Shown here piece by piece: positions 10,871 to 23,564 of a stretch of 64,000 nucleotides of DNA. Made by a program: the position numbers and the translations under genes. Below the pieces are notes generated by a model, which worked only from the letters and a program-made list of their open reading frames with translations, searched no databases and was not told where the DNA came from. This stretch comes from Sphagnum compactum (taxonomy: Eukaryota; Bryophyta; Sphagnopsida; Sphagnales), in NCBI GenBank assembly GCA_965153455.1, contig OZ234494.1:8866001-8930000 (forward strand), read 5' to 3'. Position 1 is the first letter of the stretch; every line of letters begins with the position of its first letter.

Positions 10871-13800
10871 TTCATAGGCATTAACATTTATTTTTCTTGG
10901 CGCCTATGTACACACCTACTCAACACCCTCTATATACACTACCACTATAACCCTTCTGTGTACACAGACAGGGCTAACAAAATTAGACAAGAGAGAGATA
11001 AATTCTTTAAGGTTTAGTGAATTCACATACAAACAAGGTTAGCAAAAATAGACAAAAGACAGAGAACTTTTTTAGGGTTTGATGAATTCAACCCATTTTC
11101 ACAGTCACAGTGGATGGACAGCCAGAATGTGTGGAGATTTTGAGATGATGGCAACGATCTTGACTCCGATCAAGAGACCATCTTTGTGGCTTCAGTGTTT
11201 TGGATGCACAAAATGCAGAGATAGGTTATTTATTCCTACATGTTAATTCTTGTGAGCTGACAACATAATTTTCTTTGTGAATTTATCAACTTTCATTTGA
11301 ATTTTTGTTTTTCTTAGCAAAAATTCACAATATTTTGACCTGAATATTGGGCTAGCAAATCCGAAAAGGGTTTTTGATTTTTTTTAAATGAACCCAAATT
11401 GCAAAACTCTACTCTCTTAAAAAAAAACTTTTGGTGTTACCATAATGAAAACAACAAGAGGACACATGGTATCTCCTCAAAGGAAAATCATGATTCTTGT
11501 GACCTAGATTGTTAGATCTTTGCCCTAACGGCCATCAGTTTTATAACCCTAACCCCTTCCCTCAAACCCATTTTCACTAAATCCTCTCTCCCCTAAGAAC
11601 TTGTTTTTGCTTATGAATGTGCAAGACACAAGGTGCACACTACACACTACAACAAACTTTCAAAGTGACACTCACTCCTTAATGCGCATTGTGCACAAAA
11701 AATCTTAAGTCGATACTTTCAAATTGAATTATTGTTCAATGCTAACAAGGAAGGTGGTGGGGTGGCAACTCAACATTCAAGCTTCAAGAACAAAGCTTAG
11801 GCTCTATTCAGGGATAGATATTTGAATTTGGTTCTTTAAGTGCTTAGAGTTGACAATGTAATTTGTAGAAAGAAGAGATTGGAATGAAATGTTAAGGTGT
11901 TCAAACTTCAAGCATTCGAGCCATAATGCATGTTATGTCTATCTTGAATCCATATGACAACAACAATGGGTATGTCCCTTTGCCACGTAATATGTAAAGA
12001 TGTTTTTTAAGTTCATACAAAGTTCTTTTGTCTATGAATTTTTTAGATAGGCATGATTGATGTGTTTGCTTCTAAATGTTACTTGAGTGACTTTCAAAAA
12101 TCTTTGTGTTACAAGTTGTGTATGTGAAGTTTTAATTTGGGAAAATTGGGAAATAAATTTTGGTTTAAGGTTTGATCATAATAATTACATTGTGAAAAAA
12201 ATTATTCTTGGATTTTCGATCAATAAAATTTCCATGGTTCAATAATATTGACCCATGCTGTGGGATTCCCACACATCCTTGTTCTAAATTGTTCATGTTT
12301 GGGTGTGGGTTCAAGACATGTGTGACCATAGTTAAAAAGGAGCATTATGTAGTAGTTACAAATACATAATGTCAACACCTAGATTCAACATCTTCACCCA
12401 TAACCATTCGAAAATTTATTAGATGCACACAATCATGATAGGTAGCAACACCTTACTCTTAAGGTTAGTTTAATGACCCACTAAATTTGACAACATGTCT
12501 TCTATTTTTTAGCTTAAGATTACCAAGCATAGTTGTTGGGCTATGTCTAACAAAAAAATCCACTAAGTTACAATTCACAAAAATGGGTGTCTTCTAAATA
12601 TCTTGTTCATTTCACAATGTTTCAAGATTTTTATCTAATACCTTTGTAGTTTCAACTTTAGGGATTATCCATGTATGTCAATTTTGCAATAAACATTATT
12701 AGTCAAATTGTAAATACCTTAAATCATTTGGTACTGATTTGTTCTTTATTTATTTACTAGCAAAGTTTAATCTTGAATGTATTATATGTTCTTATTTTTG
12801 AGCATGAGGTTTTGGGCCAATCGAACGCTATTGAGAGTCATGTCACAACTTGATTGGATATTTTTTGGGATTTGTGACAAGAGCCAAATGTTTATTAAAA
12901 AAGATCACTACTAAAGGAATTGGAGTTTTTAAGCAAGCAAGCAAAGCTAGTTGTTGAAGTAATACATAATCATGAGGTCAAACTAAAAAAAAATCCTTAC
13001 ACCATTGTTTTTTTTGGCTAGAAGGGAAAAAGGTTGTTGGGTGAAAGCACAATATAATGACCCCCTTTCGTGCATTTTTTGGGTTTAGTATTATAATATA
13101 CACCTCCCAAAATGTGGTGTATTTAATTTTGGGTTTAATTTTTGGTGTTTAGGCCTTAAGGTTATGATTTTGACAAAGTTATAAAATATTATTTGAATAA
13201 ACAAATAAATATAATCATTGAAATTCACATAATCATCTAAGTATATTTATGATATAGATAATATAATAAAGTTCATTTCTCACTTCAAACTACATTAGAT
13301 ATTTGATTGCATTAATCATCCAAATCAATGTTTGAAATAGATTTTATTCATTTGCTCTACTTATGCAGTGCTTGTCACCTTCCATTTCAAAGTGATTATT
13401 TGTTGAATTTTCAATTTACCACAAATACTTAACATTAACACCTTGAAAAAACACCATTTTGTGAAATGAAAATTATCAAAATTTTCATAATGCGGTTAAT
13501 AAACATGGTTTAAGTATGTTGAATCACATGTGAAAATAGATATTCCAAATCTCATTAAGGTTTTAAATCATTTCAATAATTTTTGGATTATGTTTGTATT
13601 TTTCAACACACAATTACAAGTATTATTTTCATAAAAATATATTCCAATCCACCATGATATACATTTTTAAAAATTAATTCTATTTTTGGGTTATGTTCTA
13701 CCATAATATGCAAAAACATTGTGAAACTCCTTTTTAGTGTTGACACGGTTTTAATTCAAAAATAGCCACCTAGGAAAAGACTACAATGTGACTATATAAA

Positions 13801-14900
13801 CAAGGTCACCCTATGTTTTCACCCTATGGAACTTTGTTAAAAACACATTAGAAAAAAACTAGAAATTAACCACTTGATTTGTGACTATATTTTAATTATG
13901 ATGGACACCTATGATTGAAAATCTCCCTAGTCACTTAAACAAATGCCAAAAGACATGTACTCATAAATGAAACAACAAAAGTCCAAGTCCCAAAAGTTCA
14001 TATAAAGTCCATATTTTAACATTAGAATGGAAAAAAATGTTAAAAACCAATGTTGAGTGGACCTTATGTGATGATTAATCAATTAATAAAGTCCATATGA
14101 AAAGTTGCCCATCTAGAAAACTTTTTAACATACATGTTAAAGGGAAAAAATATCAATCCAACAAAAGATGAACAAGATTGGGACTTTTGAAAATAAGGTC
14201 CAAATCTAGTAATTCAAAAGTCCATAGTTATTTGTTAGTGAAAGTTTATGTTGTAATTTTCTTTAATCCATATTTATTTTTCCATCATGTATCATATATT
14301 GAGTCCCTATAAAAAATATTGAGATGAAACCATAACAAAAAATGCATTTGAATATTAATGCAGATGTTAGATTATAGTCCATATCTCCATTTTAAAAGTC
14401 CATTACTATATGATTGGTTATGTTTATTGAATTTTGCCCCTCAATAAATATTTTTATTCAAGTTGGCAATCTTAATCCATAAATAGTTTCTCAAATTGAG
14501 GATTTTACAATGCATTTGTGGCATTTGAATAGAATACACTCTACAAAAAGTCCATAAGGATGCAAAAAGTGAGCCACCTAGCTTGCATCTCCCCATATCC
14601 CCTACTTCAAGTTGAAAAAAATCTTTTGTAGGTGTTACTTAAAAGTATCCTGAGTTATAAATATCTAAACAAGTAGTATAGATATTAGTTCAACAAGTAC
14701 CTATTTGATTAGGTTCAAACTTGTTGATGGAATAAATTTAATAGGTTGCTTTAACTTGACTATTGTAGGGACAACTATAGTTCCTATTGAAAACAATCCT
14801 TGTTCTGTAGCAAACATTAAATCTTCTTCTTCATTAGATATTCCAAAATGGAAATTATAACAAACTAACACTTTTGGTCATTTAGTTGGTAACAAGTATA
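10871..14900. other. AT-rich spacer, no gene recognised
   Basis: No long open frame, RNA gene or clear transposon terminus was seen. Base composition is strongly AT-rich, with many short poly-A and poly-T runs. It is probably old, decayed repeat DNA. Confidence 0.5.
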
Positions 14901-14907
14901 ATTATGA

Positions 14908-15330
14908 CTATACTAGCTCTTTGGATAGTAATAACATGTTATTGCCCCAATTGTGAAATATTTTGGCATCTTTCAACCAAGGATGGCCTAACAAGGAGTA
15001 GCTAGAATCTAACACAATACTTTGTATCAAAATCAAAGGTACTACATAAGGAATTCCATGGACAAGAATCTTAAAATCTTTTATTAGACCTAAAGGTTTA
15101 ACAATGGTTTGACCTGCCATGTGTAGGTTATAAAGTGCTAATTTTGGTTTTGACACACCTAACTTCACTCTTAGTTTTCTAGTGATAATATTAACTTTAG
15201 AAGCACCATCTAAAAGTACATATTCTATGAAGTTCTTTCCTACTTGAACTTATATTACTACCATTTGATGATCAATGGCAACTGAAACAACTGCCGATTT
15301 TGGTAAAGTAGGTTATGATGGTATCAATTA
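14908..15330 (-). pseudogene. Ty3/gypsy aspartic protease region (degenerate)
   Basis: Read on the - strand, the sequence gives a retropepsin active-site strand LLDGASKVNIIT (DGA in place of the usual DSG/DTG). It continues RKLRVKLGVSKPK, LYNLHMAGQTIVKPLG, DFKILVHGIPY and ends with DSSYSLLGHPWLKDAKI. This order is typical of the gag-PR junction of plant Ty3/gypsy elements. Reverse transcriptase and integrase, which should lie further left on this strand, were not recognised. It belongs to the same element as the zinc-knuckle remnant at 15750-15968 and the gag fragment at 18867-19070, once the intervening solo LTR is set aside. Confidence 0.75.
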
Positions 15331-15749
15331 AAAATATAGTGCTTAATATCAGGTATTACCCACAACAATTGTCCCAAGTTAAATGTAGTTGATTTCCAAG
15401 ACTTACTTGTTGATATCCTTCATTGTTTTTTCCAAAATCTTTTCTGGGGTAACATGTTCTAAGGTCACATGTTACTAAATAACCTCATTGGTTCAATTAT
15501 ATTCAACCGATTGATTTGTAATAGAATTATCAGGTAGTCCAACCGAAATACTTAGTGGTTATAGTGGGTTGTTTATCATTCTCACCACATTGTAACTGTC
15601 GTATAATTTTAATAAATGAATCATGTAAACATTCTTCTTTTTGTTCTTATTCTGTTCCTTTGGCTTTAACTAGTTCCTTTTCTTTCAACACCTATTGCTC
15701 TAGTTGTTGACTATGAATAGTGACAGCAACTACCACATTGACTGGTACA

Positions 15750-15968
15750 TTATTAGGTTTAGGCAGTTTAGGTGGTACAATAGTAGAATAAACAAGTTTA
15801 GTTCAAACATGTTCTGCATTTCAATCTTCCTGGGACATTCCCCGGATCTATGCTTAACAGTAGAATAGATTATACAATGGTATCGGACAAGTATTATAAC
15901 TAATTTAACAAGTTGTGACTTAATATTTCTTATAAGTTCTATAGACTTGACTATGGTGTTTGGTACTA
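15750..15968 (-). pseudogene. Ty3/gypsy gag C-terminal, zinc-knuckle remnant
   Basis: The - strand frame contains YHCIIYSTVKHRSGECPRKI, which fits a CCHC knuckle with the second cysteine lost (C-x3-S-x4-H-x4-C spacing roughly kept). It sits upstream of the protease remnant in the expected gag-then-PR order and stops where the solo LTR begins at 15969. Confidence 0.5.
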
Positions 15969-17244
15969 TGTGAGCCATACTAACATAGCCATGTGTAGTA
16001 ATCTCAATTTTTAAGAATTGCATTAAGGATATTCGGGTGTGGTAAGGCTATTAGGGGTTTTTAGCAACTTCATGTTATATAAAGGAATGATGAATGCGCA
16101 TGGTTGCATGGGGGGTTGTTTTTTTAAAAATTTGATATTAGATGAATGAAATGTAGGGTTAATTCTTTTCTTCAACAAAAGTTGATAATCATAGTTTTAG
16201 AACCTCATTTGTGTGATGAGGGGTGAAAAATCTTTAAAGGGTTGGGTTAAAAGGAAACACCAAAATTCGAATGTTCGGTAAAACATTGGTTTTGTTCTGG
16301 TATCTAGTGGGTAGTCATGTAAGCGAGGATGTTTGAGATTCGAGAAGTAATTGAGGGGGTGTCAATGAAAGGTCCAATGGAGATAGAATAATCTTCAAAC
16401 ATTATAAGCGTGAGATTAATTCAAGACAACATAACGATTAAAATAAATAGTGTGATAGGGTGATAATGACAACATGGATTTCATGATGAGTGAAACTTTT
16501 ATTCAAGTTATGGATAAACTCAACAAGGAGCTGCAATTACATGTTGAGTCTAGGTTATGCCACAATGCTAGTTCGTAACTGTAGAAAATTTAGGATGCGT
16601 CAAATGGTGTGAACTAAATAATCCACCTTGTTATTAGGAGGTAGTTGACCAATCGAACTATGCAACCAACAATAGTGTCCAACGTCGAGAATTGAAGACC
16701 ATGCAAAGATGGAAGTGTCTTCAGTTTCATAAAAACCTTTGCCGACAATTTCAGGTTCATCACCAGAAATGGGATCAATTTGCAACAAAATCATCAAGGT
16801 ATGAGAGTTCAAAAAAATGCGATAATACCAAGCTTGAAGGAATTCAACTTCAAGACGAGGGCGCACTTCTCGCAGTTCAGGATCTTCATCACGAAGATGA
16901 TGCGTCAATGTCAAATCTAGGGATGATTCCCAAAACGGTTCTTCATTCACTTGTGTAGCTTAAGGCCCATAAGACGTGATCATATGCGACGCCATGAATT
17001 CAAGGAAAAGAAAAGAAATCTTCAATCTTCAATCAACTCGACGATGAATGTATGGAAGACTTGATACATCGAAATGAGTGATTATAATTATAGGTCAAAG
17101 AAAAGGAAGAAAACATGTAAATTAATAGTCTAAAACCATGGTAAAGTAAAACCTTAATATCAATGGAAAAAAACATTTAAGTAAAATTTGTTGGGGGGGA
17201 ATGAAAAGAGATGAAAAAGATGTTTCTCCTTTTCCCTCTCCTTC

Positions 17245-17366
17245 CAATGGCCACCAAACTTAGAACCTTTCAAAGGCCACCAAGCATTGGAATCTTCCAA
17301 GGGCCACTAAACATTGGAACCTTCTAAAGGCCACCAAGCATTGGAACCTCCCATTGGCCACCAAGT
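17245..17366. repeat. Short tandem repeat inside the solo LTR
   Basis: Four to five copies of a ~30-bp unit built on GGCCACCAA, CATTGGAACCTTC and a short linker. The sister LTR has only about two copies near 56040-56105. Confidence 0.75.
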
Positions 17367-17640
17367 TGGTCCTTCACCTCCTTCCTTTTCCTTCTTTTTA
17401 AAAGTGCGAATTTGGATCATTTATGGTCTCTTTTCTTAACATAATTTTCAATTTGAATCTTGAAAAACTTGTTCCTACAACTTTTCTTGGGAGGAGAAGA
17501 ATTATTAGTCTTAATAGATGGTGGAAAAAGGGAGAATAAATGGGATGATAATAATACCTTTGAAAGAATGGAAGTGAGTAGGGGTAGTTTTGGGAGCTTG
17601 AAATCTTAGAGAAATTTCACACGACCTCTTGGATTTTGTA

Positions 17641-18185
17641 GCATAACTTCTTTTTGATTTAGGTATAGAACTTGAGATTTAGTAGGCAGGTGTGCCCTGT
17701 ACTTAACTTTCCAATGAACTAATGCAAGTTAGCTTGAATAAATTATGGGACAGCAACAATGTTTTAAATGACTAGAGGTCTACTGTCAAGTTGAATTTTT
17801 TGCTTTTGTGAAACCTTCTCGGGTTTTATGGCACAACTTTTTATTGATTTGGGTGCAGAACTTGAAATTTGGTAGGCATATGCGCCTTGTAACCAACTTT
17901 CCAATGAACTAAGGAAAGCTAGATTTAAATAACGTAGGTGATAGGAACAATGTTTTAAATGACTGGAGCTTTGTTATCAAATTGAGTTTTCTGCTTTCGT
18001 GAAACCCTCTCGGGTTCTATGGCACAACTTTTTATTAATTTAGGTGCAGAGCTTGAAATTTGGTAGGCAGATGTGCCTTGTAAGTAGTTTTCCAATAAAC
18101 TAATGTAAACTAGATTTGGATCATGTATGTGATAAGAACAAAATTTTGAGTGACTAGAGGTTTGTTGTCAAATTGAACATAGTGT
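17641..18185. repeat. ~190-bp tandem repeat inside the solo LTR, ~2.9 copies
   Basis: Copies start at 17641, 17831 and 18022 with GCA-T/C-AACTT-x-TTTTGATTT or a close variant. Each runs through GGTAGGCA, AACTTTCCAATGAACTAA and the CTCTCGGGTT block. The sister LTR at 54905 has about 1.9 copies (56391 and 56569), which accounts for about half of the length difference between the two LTRs. Confidence 0.85.
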
Positions 18186-18866
18186 CAAATCCTTAAAAGT
18201 TGGTTTAGGTGGATGACAATTTAACATAAAATTCTAGGATTCGGAATTTTTGAACTTAGAAAATATATCTATTAATTTCAATTCATAAATGATGCATGGG
18301 AGCCAAACCATTTGTTTTCAACTACAAACGCAACTTAATATCTAAATATACACTTTGTATTTTTTCCTTGACAAGTAGCATAGGTACTTCCGAATATGAT
18401 CACCTCATAAAACCGAAAGTAAAGGGACAGAAAGTCGCCTCACAAACTATTAGTACTTCTTTATTTTGGTTATGATAGGTCTCAAAAGTATGACATGTTT
18501 TACTGTAATTGATGCAAGTTGATGTGGATTTTGTTGTAGCAAATGGTACTACATATTGTTTTAACTACTATATTAGCCTTTGGTGTGGTTAGTAGAATAT
18601 TATAACTTAAGCTAATAGGTCCACTTTCATCACATATTATAACAACTTCTTTGTGTTCAATCAAGGTATCTTGTTTCATACCTATTGTTGTTAATATGAA
18701 GTAATGTAATAAACTTACTTTGAAAACAGTGGTGAGGAAAACATCTATGGTTCTAACCTATAAATAATTTGTTAATTTCAACAAACGTTCGTAGTAAACC
18801 TCAACATGTTCAACAAATGTTTCGTAATTACATGTAAACTTTCTCATCATTCTTCACAATTCTAAA

Positions 18867-19070
18867 TCATTTACTAAATCTTTGTTCCAACTTTTCAAAT
18901 GTGCAATTTGGATGGTCTTGAACAAAATTTTCACCCCATTCAAAGATATTATCTCTAAAAGTAAAACCAAATAGGTTGATAATGTCAACTTCCATTATTT
19001 CACCATTAGCTTTAATGGCCTTCTTGAATACTCTGATGTGAACATCTAGATCAATGTCCGTTTTTGACAT
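18867..19070 (-). pseudogene. Ty3/gypsy gag (retrotransposon gag domain) fragment
   Basis: The - strand frame reads DVHIRVFKKAIKANGE, then VDIINLFGFTFRDN, WGENFVQDHPNCTFEKLEQR. The pattern (H-x-x-x-F-x-x-x-I, LFxFTLxDxxxxW, CTFxxLExxF) is the plant Ty3/gypsy gag domain. The reading frame is short and ends at 18867. Subtracting the solo LTR, it lies about 1 kb upstream of the protease remnant, the normal spacing. Confidence 0.75.
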
Positions 19071-19080
19071 AGGTTGGATA

Positions 19081-20987
19081 TTACAACTTCATGTATGATA
19101 ACTTGGTTGCCAGTTTTGGTACATGTTATACAATAGGTTATTGATACCATGGTGGTATAAACATGCCACTACAACAGAAGTATGGTTTTTATGCTACTAA
19201 CATTGTGACTAAGATGACTTTATAATCATTTTTAGTCACAATGTTATTTATCTAAATTGACTACTCATGTTTGATATGATTAACATAAAAAGTGAGCATG
19301 TCCATTATGACTCAACTTGGACAATAGTCTAACGACATGCTCAATTATTTTTAATCTCATTATTTTTCGTCCTATCAATTGTCGACACGTGTCACCACTT
19401 AAACTAGGCTAAAACCTAATTTAAGTGGGTATGTAGACCACATAATCTACATACTTAAGCTCGTCTAAGTAACCACCTAACCTAGATAATCTAGGTAAGA
19501 ATATTCAATCAATATTTCAATGTTGACCGCAATGGATGTCATTTGTGATGTTTGATCCTTGGACACCAAGGATGGAGTTTACTTCTTTTACCACCATGCC
19601 ACTGCATTTGTTGTGCAAATAATCTAATGTTTATTATATTTAAACCATACTTCATTTAAACATTACACAAAACTTCAAATTTAATCATTCGTATTTTATT
19701 GATAATTTGTCCAAATAAAAGATTAAAAGCTTATTCGTAAATTTCCTTCAATAATACACAACTATATAATTTTTTTAAATGTAAAATAAAATTGAAAAAA
19801 ATTATTTGAATTTTATATTGAATAACATTTCACTGACCATACTTAAATTCAAACACATGATTTGTAAATGAAAAAACCTTTATGGCTAATACATGAATAA
19901 AAAAAAAATCTTTTATATTTTAAACATTCATTTGATTTAAAATTTTATATTATACAATTTTTCTTCCAATATATCATAATTTTACTAATAATTTTTAATT
20001 TAGATGTATGAATCCATGTAATTTATCCACATAAAATATTTATTAATGGATAAATCAATTTTTTCTATATATTAAATTTTTTATATTAGTCGTATTAAAT
20101 ATGAGGTATAAATTTAATCTAAATATTTTAATTTAATTTGAATAATTAATTTATTAATATTAAAATATTAACTAATTTTTTGAAATTATATTTTTATTCA
20201 TTTTTACACATATATTCTAATATAATTATGTAGTAATATATTTGTACATATTTAAAATAAATTTATTTATTATACATATATTATATAAATTTTTATTTAA
20301 ATTTATGATAAACTTTTAATGTACAAATAATATTTCCCACATCTTACACTTCTATTTTATTTTTAATTTATAATATTAAAAAAATAATATATCATAATTT
20401 TACCATTAAAATTTAGTTCAATGTATAATATTTAATTTAATCACATTGAATATTAAAAATGGATTATATATTAAGTATAATTTTTTTAATGTAATAAAGG
20501 CTTTTATATCACCTATACGTATAATATTAATCAAAATCAGTTCCTTACATGTTGTAATTTATTATGTCCATTTGTACTCATATTGAATTACTAATAGTCA
20601 TTTTTGAATAATTAAAATAATTATATGACCACATTTTTTTGTAATGACACATCATTTTGTCCACATCATTTTCTTAGTTATTTTTTAGTTATGTTTGAAA
20701 TGATTTTATCATAATCACATTTTCAAATGATATCTTAGACATCCACGTCGTTTTGTCATCAACCATGGATGTTATATGGATGAAAACTTGTAATGAAAAA
20801 ATGATGTCATCTTCTTATTACCAAGGCATCTACTAATCAAATGTAGCATTACTGTATAACTACAATTTTTTTCACATAGGATTTGAATTAAAATATCCCA
20901 TGATTATAATCAATTATGTAGTCGTTTACAACATCTAGTCATTGATATCTTGGTTGTAAAGGACAAAATTCCTTCTAGTGCCTAGAG
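19081..20987. other. Very AT-rich spacer, no gene recognised
   Basis: Long runs of A/T-only words and no coding signal. A CACTACAACAGAAG word near 19161 resembles a CACTA-type terminus, but I found no partner. A short AGGT/CCTA-rich patch occurs near 19480. Confidence 0.5.
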
Positions 20988-21250
20988 TTGTCCAATTTGA
21001 CTAAACTAACTAATGTGTTTGAAAATGGTCATCTAAGTTTGACTAAGTGTGATGTAGTGCAACTTTTTACTGATGTGGCAATATTTTAATTAATGAATTC
21101 TTTTAATTTTAAAACTATGAATTGTCCAATTTGACTAAACTAACTAATGTGTTTGAAAATGGTCATCTAAGTTTGACTAAGTGTGATGTAGTGCAACTTT
21201 TTACTGATGTGGCAGTATTTTAATTAATGAATTCTTTTTATTTTAAAAAT
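20988..21250. repeat. 134-bp tandem duplication, ~1.9 copies
   Basis: Copies begin at 20988 and 21122 with TTGTCCAATTTGACTAAAC and run through GTGATGTAGTGCAAC to a TTAATGAATTCTTTT tail. They are almost identical, so the duplication is recent relative to the surrounding decay. Confidence 0.9.
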
Positions 21251-21928
21251 ATAAAAATATGCCTGCAAACATAAGACAATTGTCTTGTTCTTTAATTATT
21301 ATTTTTCATTATCATATGTGCATAAAAATAAGGGGTGTAAATGGGAAAAAAATCCAAATTTTACATGTGAACATATTTTTAAAATGGAGGATTAAATCTA
21401 TAATTTTGTTTGTATAATATGTAAAGTAAATTTGACAATTACAACCATGTTCATGAAGATTAGCCCACATCTTATTGTTTGTAATTATCAAAGTAAAGAA
21501 AGAAATAAGAATGCACTTTAGAGCATTTAGTTCATCCAAATTAAACACCACACCAAAAACCTTGTTGGATGACATTTTGAACTTTGAATAATTATCCATG
21601 AGGGTCCAAGCTATTTCAAACTTGAACATATAAATGTCACACTTCCAAAATAAACATACAATGACCATCTTATAGTGTTTTACTAACCATCGTTGTCACA
21701 ACTTGTATTAAAATCCTCTAATGTGTCGTCTGCTCCATCATCTTCCTCTTCATTAGACACATGATCAACAACCAAATCTACTAGTGCAAGAATAGAACCT
21801 CCTATAATTGTGGTAGGTTGAATTGATTCCTCAATAGAAATAGGAGCTTATGGCCCTTTATAATCATCAATGTTGTCAAATCTAAACATATCAAATTCTA
21901 TTTGGTCAACTTGGATTGTTTCAGTTAT

Positions 21929-22560
21929 TCATCTCCCACGGGGATCTTTTCGTAGCATTACCTTCCACCTTCATTCTTTTGGGTCACTAGAAAAGAAAAC
22001 TTGCTCGACATGTAAAGGGAAAGCAAATGATTAATTGGAAATGGGAATAATGGGGGAAAATTTTATAAATGTGAAGCCATACTCATTTTGCTTGATTGTT
22101 GCACTACTCCCAGTGTAATCTGCTTTCACCCAATTGCACAACAAAACAATTGTGTTGAACACCCTGTAATTTAACTCCAAAATTTCTTCAACTTGGCTTA
22201 CATATTCTGCCAAAATTGGACTTTGGTCATTTTGACCAGATATGCATTCTTGTTCAAAATTTGCCACTACACCATAATCACTTGTTCTTAATTGTTCTTC
22301 GACACTTGAAACACAAATGTGATTGCCATAAGCATACATGGATCAATAAGACATTGTTTCCAGTGTCGGTGGCATGGACATGTGCACCATGTCTTTGATA
22401 ATTATCTCTCCATTTCTAATAGCTGATACAATGGAAGCCCTTATCCACATTGCAAAGGGGGGCAATGGGGCAAGGTCATTTGGAAACACAAGATTCTTCA
22501 CTTGTGACCAACCTTGATTGAGTAAGAAATCTCTCCTCGGTTAATTCAAATATTAACTTT
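21929..22560 (-). pseudogene. CACTA (En/Spm) transposon remnant, DUF4216 region
   Basis: The - strand reads YAYGNHICVSSVEEQL, then YRVFNTIVLLCNWVKADY, KQNEYGFTFIKFS. After an in-frame stop it continues FAFPLHVEQVFFSSDPKE and WKVMLRKDPRGR. The combination of an N-terminal YGN/H motif, xVxLxxCxWV, a DEYGFTxV-like strand and an EQVFYxxDP-like strand is DUF4216, a domain downstream of the TNP2-type transposase in plant CACTA elements. At least two in-frame stops (22031 and within KE-stop-RWK) make it non-functional. The transposase itself was not recognised in the flanks. Confidence 0.75.
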
Positions 22561-23564
22561 TGTGGAATGCTTCCTGCCAAAAAACCATAATACACATCAA
22601 TTAGGCTTAATTTACAACTATTCAAATTGTATGAAACTACTAGACATTAACTATCTAATAGAAAAATTTGGAACTTCTTGGCATTCTATAATGTCAAACA
22701 CAAAATGCTAACACAAGTTTCTAAAAACTATGCAACCCTATAATCAAATGTGTAGTAAAAGTAAATTAAAGAATACATTACTTGTGCCACAAAGCCATTA
22801 ATCTCACATTTTGGAACACAAAATAATGGGCCATGTCCTGAAGGTCTGTAGTTACAATTCATGGACGCTTATTAAGGCTAGAAAGTCTTATAGGTAAATT
22901 TTTGGGGAATTGTAATTTTGTATCAAAAATCAAACTTTATTGATTTTGAAATACAAACCGATTTTACATTTCTACCCATTTTACGTTACTATCAATTTTA
23001 GGTTAGAACCGATTTTAGGTTACTACTGATTTTGAGAAGTTGTTTATTAATAGAACTGAAAAATCAATTGTCGCCTTTAACTTCAGTTCCAGATTCTAAG
23101 TGTAGGATAAGGTTGGATAACTTGGAGTTTAGGAGGATTTCTAGTGATTTTTCTTTTCTTTTAGGACCCCCACTGTTTTTTTACGGGCTTGAGATCTTCT
23201 CTTGGAAAAGCTCAAAGGGGTTTTTTTTTTTATCTTTGTTTTAAATACGACTATAATGTATTTTTTTCACTTTAAAGCTCTTTGAATGAAGTGAAATTTT
23301 TTTGCTCAAGTTTTTGCTTTGCAAAGTGTGTTGAAGTTGTCTTTCTTATTTGTTGTTTTGACTATCAGCTTTGGAGATGCTGCAAAGTAATTTATTGTTA
23401 TTTAATTTTTTTTAAAGAGAAAGTGGTAGGTTATTTGCCTAATTTTTTTCCACCTATTTTAAAGTGACAATTTGTCACTAAATACTAACAAATTTGAAAT
23501 GTTCAAATCTAACTAATTTTCAATCAAGTACCCAAAAACACCCAGGAATTCAACAAATGGGCCT

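Larger units (their letters stand above)
15969..18444 (-). mobile_element. Solo LTR (gypsy-type, 2.5 kb) nested in an older gypsy element
   Basis: The segment starts TGTGAGCCAT and ends TCGCCTCACA on the + strand, so it has TG...CA ends with a 6-bp terminal inverted repeat TGTGAG/CTCACA. A second copy lies at 54905-56990, and both ends of the two copies coincide, which fixes the borders. The bases outside are TACTA on the left and AACTA on the right, a 5-bp target duplication with one mismatch. No primer-binding site or internal domain flanks it. It splits gag (right) from PR (left) of a - strand gypsy remnant. Strand is taken from the host element and the LTR's own direction is not certain. 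Confidence 0.8.

Noticed and set aside
21312-21668. 118-codon - strand frame as a gene
   Set aside because: AT-biased composition (F, I, N, K), no domain, no splice or neighbour support.
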